Of a stretch of 64,000 nucleotides of DNA, positions 62,595-64,000 are shown in pieces. Below the pieces are notes generated by a model that was given only the letters and a program-made list of their open reading frames with translations, was not told the origin of the DNA and ran no database searches. Where the stretch lies: NCBI RefSeq assembly GCF_000002875.2, contig NC_009415.2, positions 1,312,001-1,376,000 on the forward strand. Direction: 5' to 3'. This stretch comes from Leishmania infantum JPCM5. Its lineage: Eukaryota; Euglenozoa; Kinetoplastea; Trypanosomatida; Trypanosomatidae. Each line of letters starts with the position of its first letter. Position 1 is the stretch's first letter. The position numbers were made by a program, and so were the translations under genes.

Positions 62595-63920
62595 TTACGG
62601 GGCGGCTTCCTGCAACGTAGTCAGCCACTGCTCGTATGCCCTCTGGGTCGGCGCCATGAACCAAAAGGCCTTGCCCGCCTGGTTCTTCATGGCAAAGACG
62701 AACTCCTCGCCAGCCATCATGACATCGATGGGGCACACGGAGGTCAGAGTGGCGACCGGCACCACCTCTTCCGGGTCCACCCCGCTTGGGTCCCGGATCG
62801 AAATCTGCTTCTTGTCGAAACTCAAGAGGCACTTCTGCCATCCGCGCAGCGCCGTGTGGCGCTTCACCGTGCCAATGAGCGGCTCCGGCTCCTCCAAGTG
62901 CGCAGGCGGTTCCTCCGTGTTCAGCGACTGCGTAATGCAGCGCGCGATGGCCTCGCGCACGTCGGCAGGGATGCGGTTGTGCTTTTCCACACTGCGCTTG
63001 AGGGTCTCGAGGTTGGAGCGAATAAAAGGCTCGTGAAACAGCTCGTGAATCGTCGGCCGCGTGTTGGAGTCGACGGAGAGAAGTCGGTTGCACACATCGC
63101 GCAAGCTCGCCGAGTACGATGACGGCAGGTCAGAGCGCCGCCCGTGGCATATGTTTGTGATGAGTTCATCCATGTTCTTGCCGGTGAAGGGGCGGCGGAG
63201 CGCCATGACCTCGTAAAGCACGACTCCGAGGGCCCACATTTCACTCTTCTTGCTGTACGGCTGGCGATGCCACAACTCCGGGCTGAGGTAGTATGGCGTG
63301 CCACAGAAGGTCGAGCCGACGGCATTGGAGAGGGAGTCCTCGTACTGGCGCGAAAAGCCGAAGTCGCCGAGCTTGACGAGGCCGGTGGTAGTGAGGAGTA
63401 TGTTTGCGGTCTTCAGGTCGCGGTGCATCATCTTGTTCGAGTGGATGTGGTCCAGGGCAAGGCAGAGCTGCAGAAAGATGAACACCACCTCGTGCTCGCG
63501 GAAAAACTTCATCTCGCGCACGCGGGCCTTTATCTGCTTGTACAGATCCCCGCCATCGGCGTACTCCATCACAATCAGCAGCTGCCCCTCTCTCTCGATG
63601 GCGTTCTCGCAACGCACGACGTGCGGGTTGCAGCAGCGCGAGAGACACTTCACCTCGTTTGTCACGAAGCCGCGGTCCTTCTCGCTCATGCTATTCAGGT
63701 CCATCACTTTCGCGGCGAAGACGTTGCCGGTCGCGCTTTCCTCCACGCGCCACGCGCTACCAAAGCTGCCCTGTCCCAGCAAGCGCTTTTTGACGTACTG
63801 GCAGTTCGGCGTCCGGCCGAGGATGTCCTGCAGAGGGCCCTGACCGGTCTCTGTCGTGCTGGGTGGCACTGGCAGGCCGTTGTTGCCGCCGTTCGGCTTT
63901 CGCTGGTCTTGCTCCTCCAT
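62595..63920 (-). CDS. NEK-family kinase with C-terminal PH domain (NRK type)
   Basis: A 441-residue NIMA-related kinase of the kinetoplastid NRK type, i.e. NEK kinase plus PH domain. The kinase domain spans about 42-305: glycine loop LGQGSFGSAW (48-57), AAKVMDL with Lys71, HRDLKTANILL (H166, D168), DFGFSRQ (D186), CGTPYYLSPELW and SEMWALGVVLYEVMALRRPF. The link contains a helical segment (LKRSVEKHNRIPADVREAIA). The C-terminal PH domain covers about 335-440 (IGTVKRHTALRGWQKCLLSF, then DVMMAGEEFVFAMKN and the closing helix AYEQWLTTLQEAAP). Trypanosome NRKs of this architecture have been linked to differentiation. The start MEEQDQRKPNGG is preferred to the open frame reaching 63992, which lies over pyrimidine-rich sequence; no AG is visible upstream before the window ends. 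Confidence 0.95.
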   Translation of the reverse strand: MEEQDQRKPNGGNNGLPVPPSTTETGQGPLQDILGRTPNCQYVKKRLLGQGSFGSAWRVEESATGNVFAAKVMDLNSMSEKDRGFVTNEVKCLSRCCNPHVVRCENAIEREGQLLIVMEYADGGDLYKQIKARVREMKFFREHEVVFIFLQLCLALDHIHSNKMMHRDLKTANILLTTTGLVKLGDFGFSRQYEDSLSNAVGSTFCGTPYYLSPELWHRQPYSKKSEMWALGVVLYEVMALRRPFTGKNMDELITNICHGRRSDLPSSYSASLRDVCNRLLSVDSNTRPTIHELFHEPFIRSNLETLKRSVEKHNRIPADVREAIARCITQSLNTEEPPAHLEEPEPLIGTVKRHTALRGWQKCLLSFDKKQISIRDPSGVDPEEVVPVATLTSVCPIDVMMAGEEFVFAMKNQAGKAFWFMAPTQRAYEQWLTTLQEAAP

Positions 63921-64000
63921 TGCAGAACGTGCGTGTGTGTGTGCGCGCGCCAGACGCCAGGAGGCAGGGAGGGGGGGGGGGGAATGAGGCAAAAAGAAGC
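63921..64000. other. Upstream region of the NEK kinase, window end
   Basis: Contains a long G run (about 63970-63981), a C tract on the transcribed strand. No AG acceptor is seen between it and the ATG at 63920. Confidence 0.4.

Overview
The window reads as nuclear DNA of a kinetoplastid protist, most probably Leishmania. Coding regions are GC-rich and intronless, and every credible gene lies on the minus strand, as in one polycistronic unit transcribed from high to low coordinates. Intergenic stretches of 0.4-4 kb are rich in (CA)n and in G/A tracts, which are pyrimidine tracts on the coding strand, as used for trans-splicing and polyadenylation. No introns, operons of bacterial type, CRISPR arrays or convincing RNA genes were seen. 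The presence of squalene synthase, an ARF and an L7/L12-like gene recalls Leishmania chromosome 31, but that placement is from memory and not demonstrated here.

Left part (1-23.4 kb) is gene-poor. It holds the N-terminal end of an Ala/Pro-rich protein running off the left edge, an RRM protein (4.3-5.2 kb), two small unknown proteins (7.8 kb; 10.9 kb, the latter with a CaaX prenylation box), a heavily broken M20 peptidase/acetylornithine deacetylase-like pseudogene (12.8-14.0 kb), an ARF1-type GTPase (16.2 kb), a decayed retroposon with zinc-finger remnants (about 18.0-18.8 kb) and an unknown protein with PP1-docking-like motifs (21.0 kb).

Middle part (23.4-45.4 kb) is densely coding: a KH/DUF1771/Smr protein with a C-terminal Cys box, MAF1, an HMG-box-like basic protein, a multi-pass membrane protein, mitochondrial L7/L12, a Tousled-like kinase, a small unknown protein, an aldo/keto reductase, VPS11, a Nup54/57-type FG nucleoporin and an 83-residue docking-domain protein.

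Right part (45.8-64 kb) holds two nearly identical 545-bp SIDER2-like retroposons in inverted orientation (45.8 and 54.1 kb). They enclose a HAPSTR1-like protein, a decayed EF-hand mitochondrial carrier, an inositol-phosphatase-superfamily enzyme and an unknown protein. Beyond them lie squalene synthase, an NADH pyrophosphatase (Nudix) and a NEK kinase with a PH domain. A third copy of the same repeat sits at 22.4 kb, directly oriented with respect to the one at 54.1 kb.

The genes do not form one pathway; they are co-transcribed housekeeping and lineage-specific genes. The repeats and two pseudogenes are the most informative structural features. Starts were usually moved inside the longest open frame, to the first Met after a pyrimidine tract plus AG or to the Met that begins the conserved domain. 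All homology statements come from recognising motifs by eye; no search was run.
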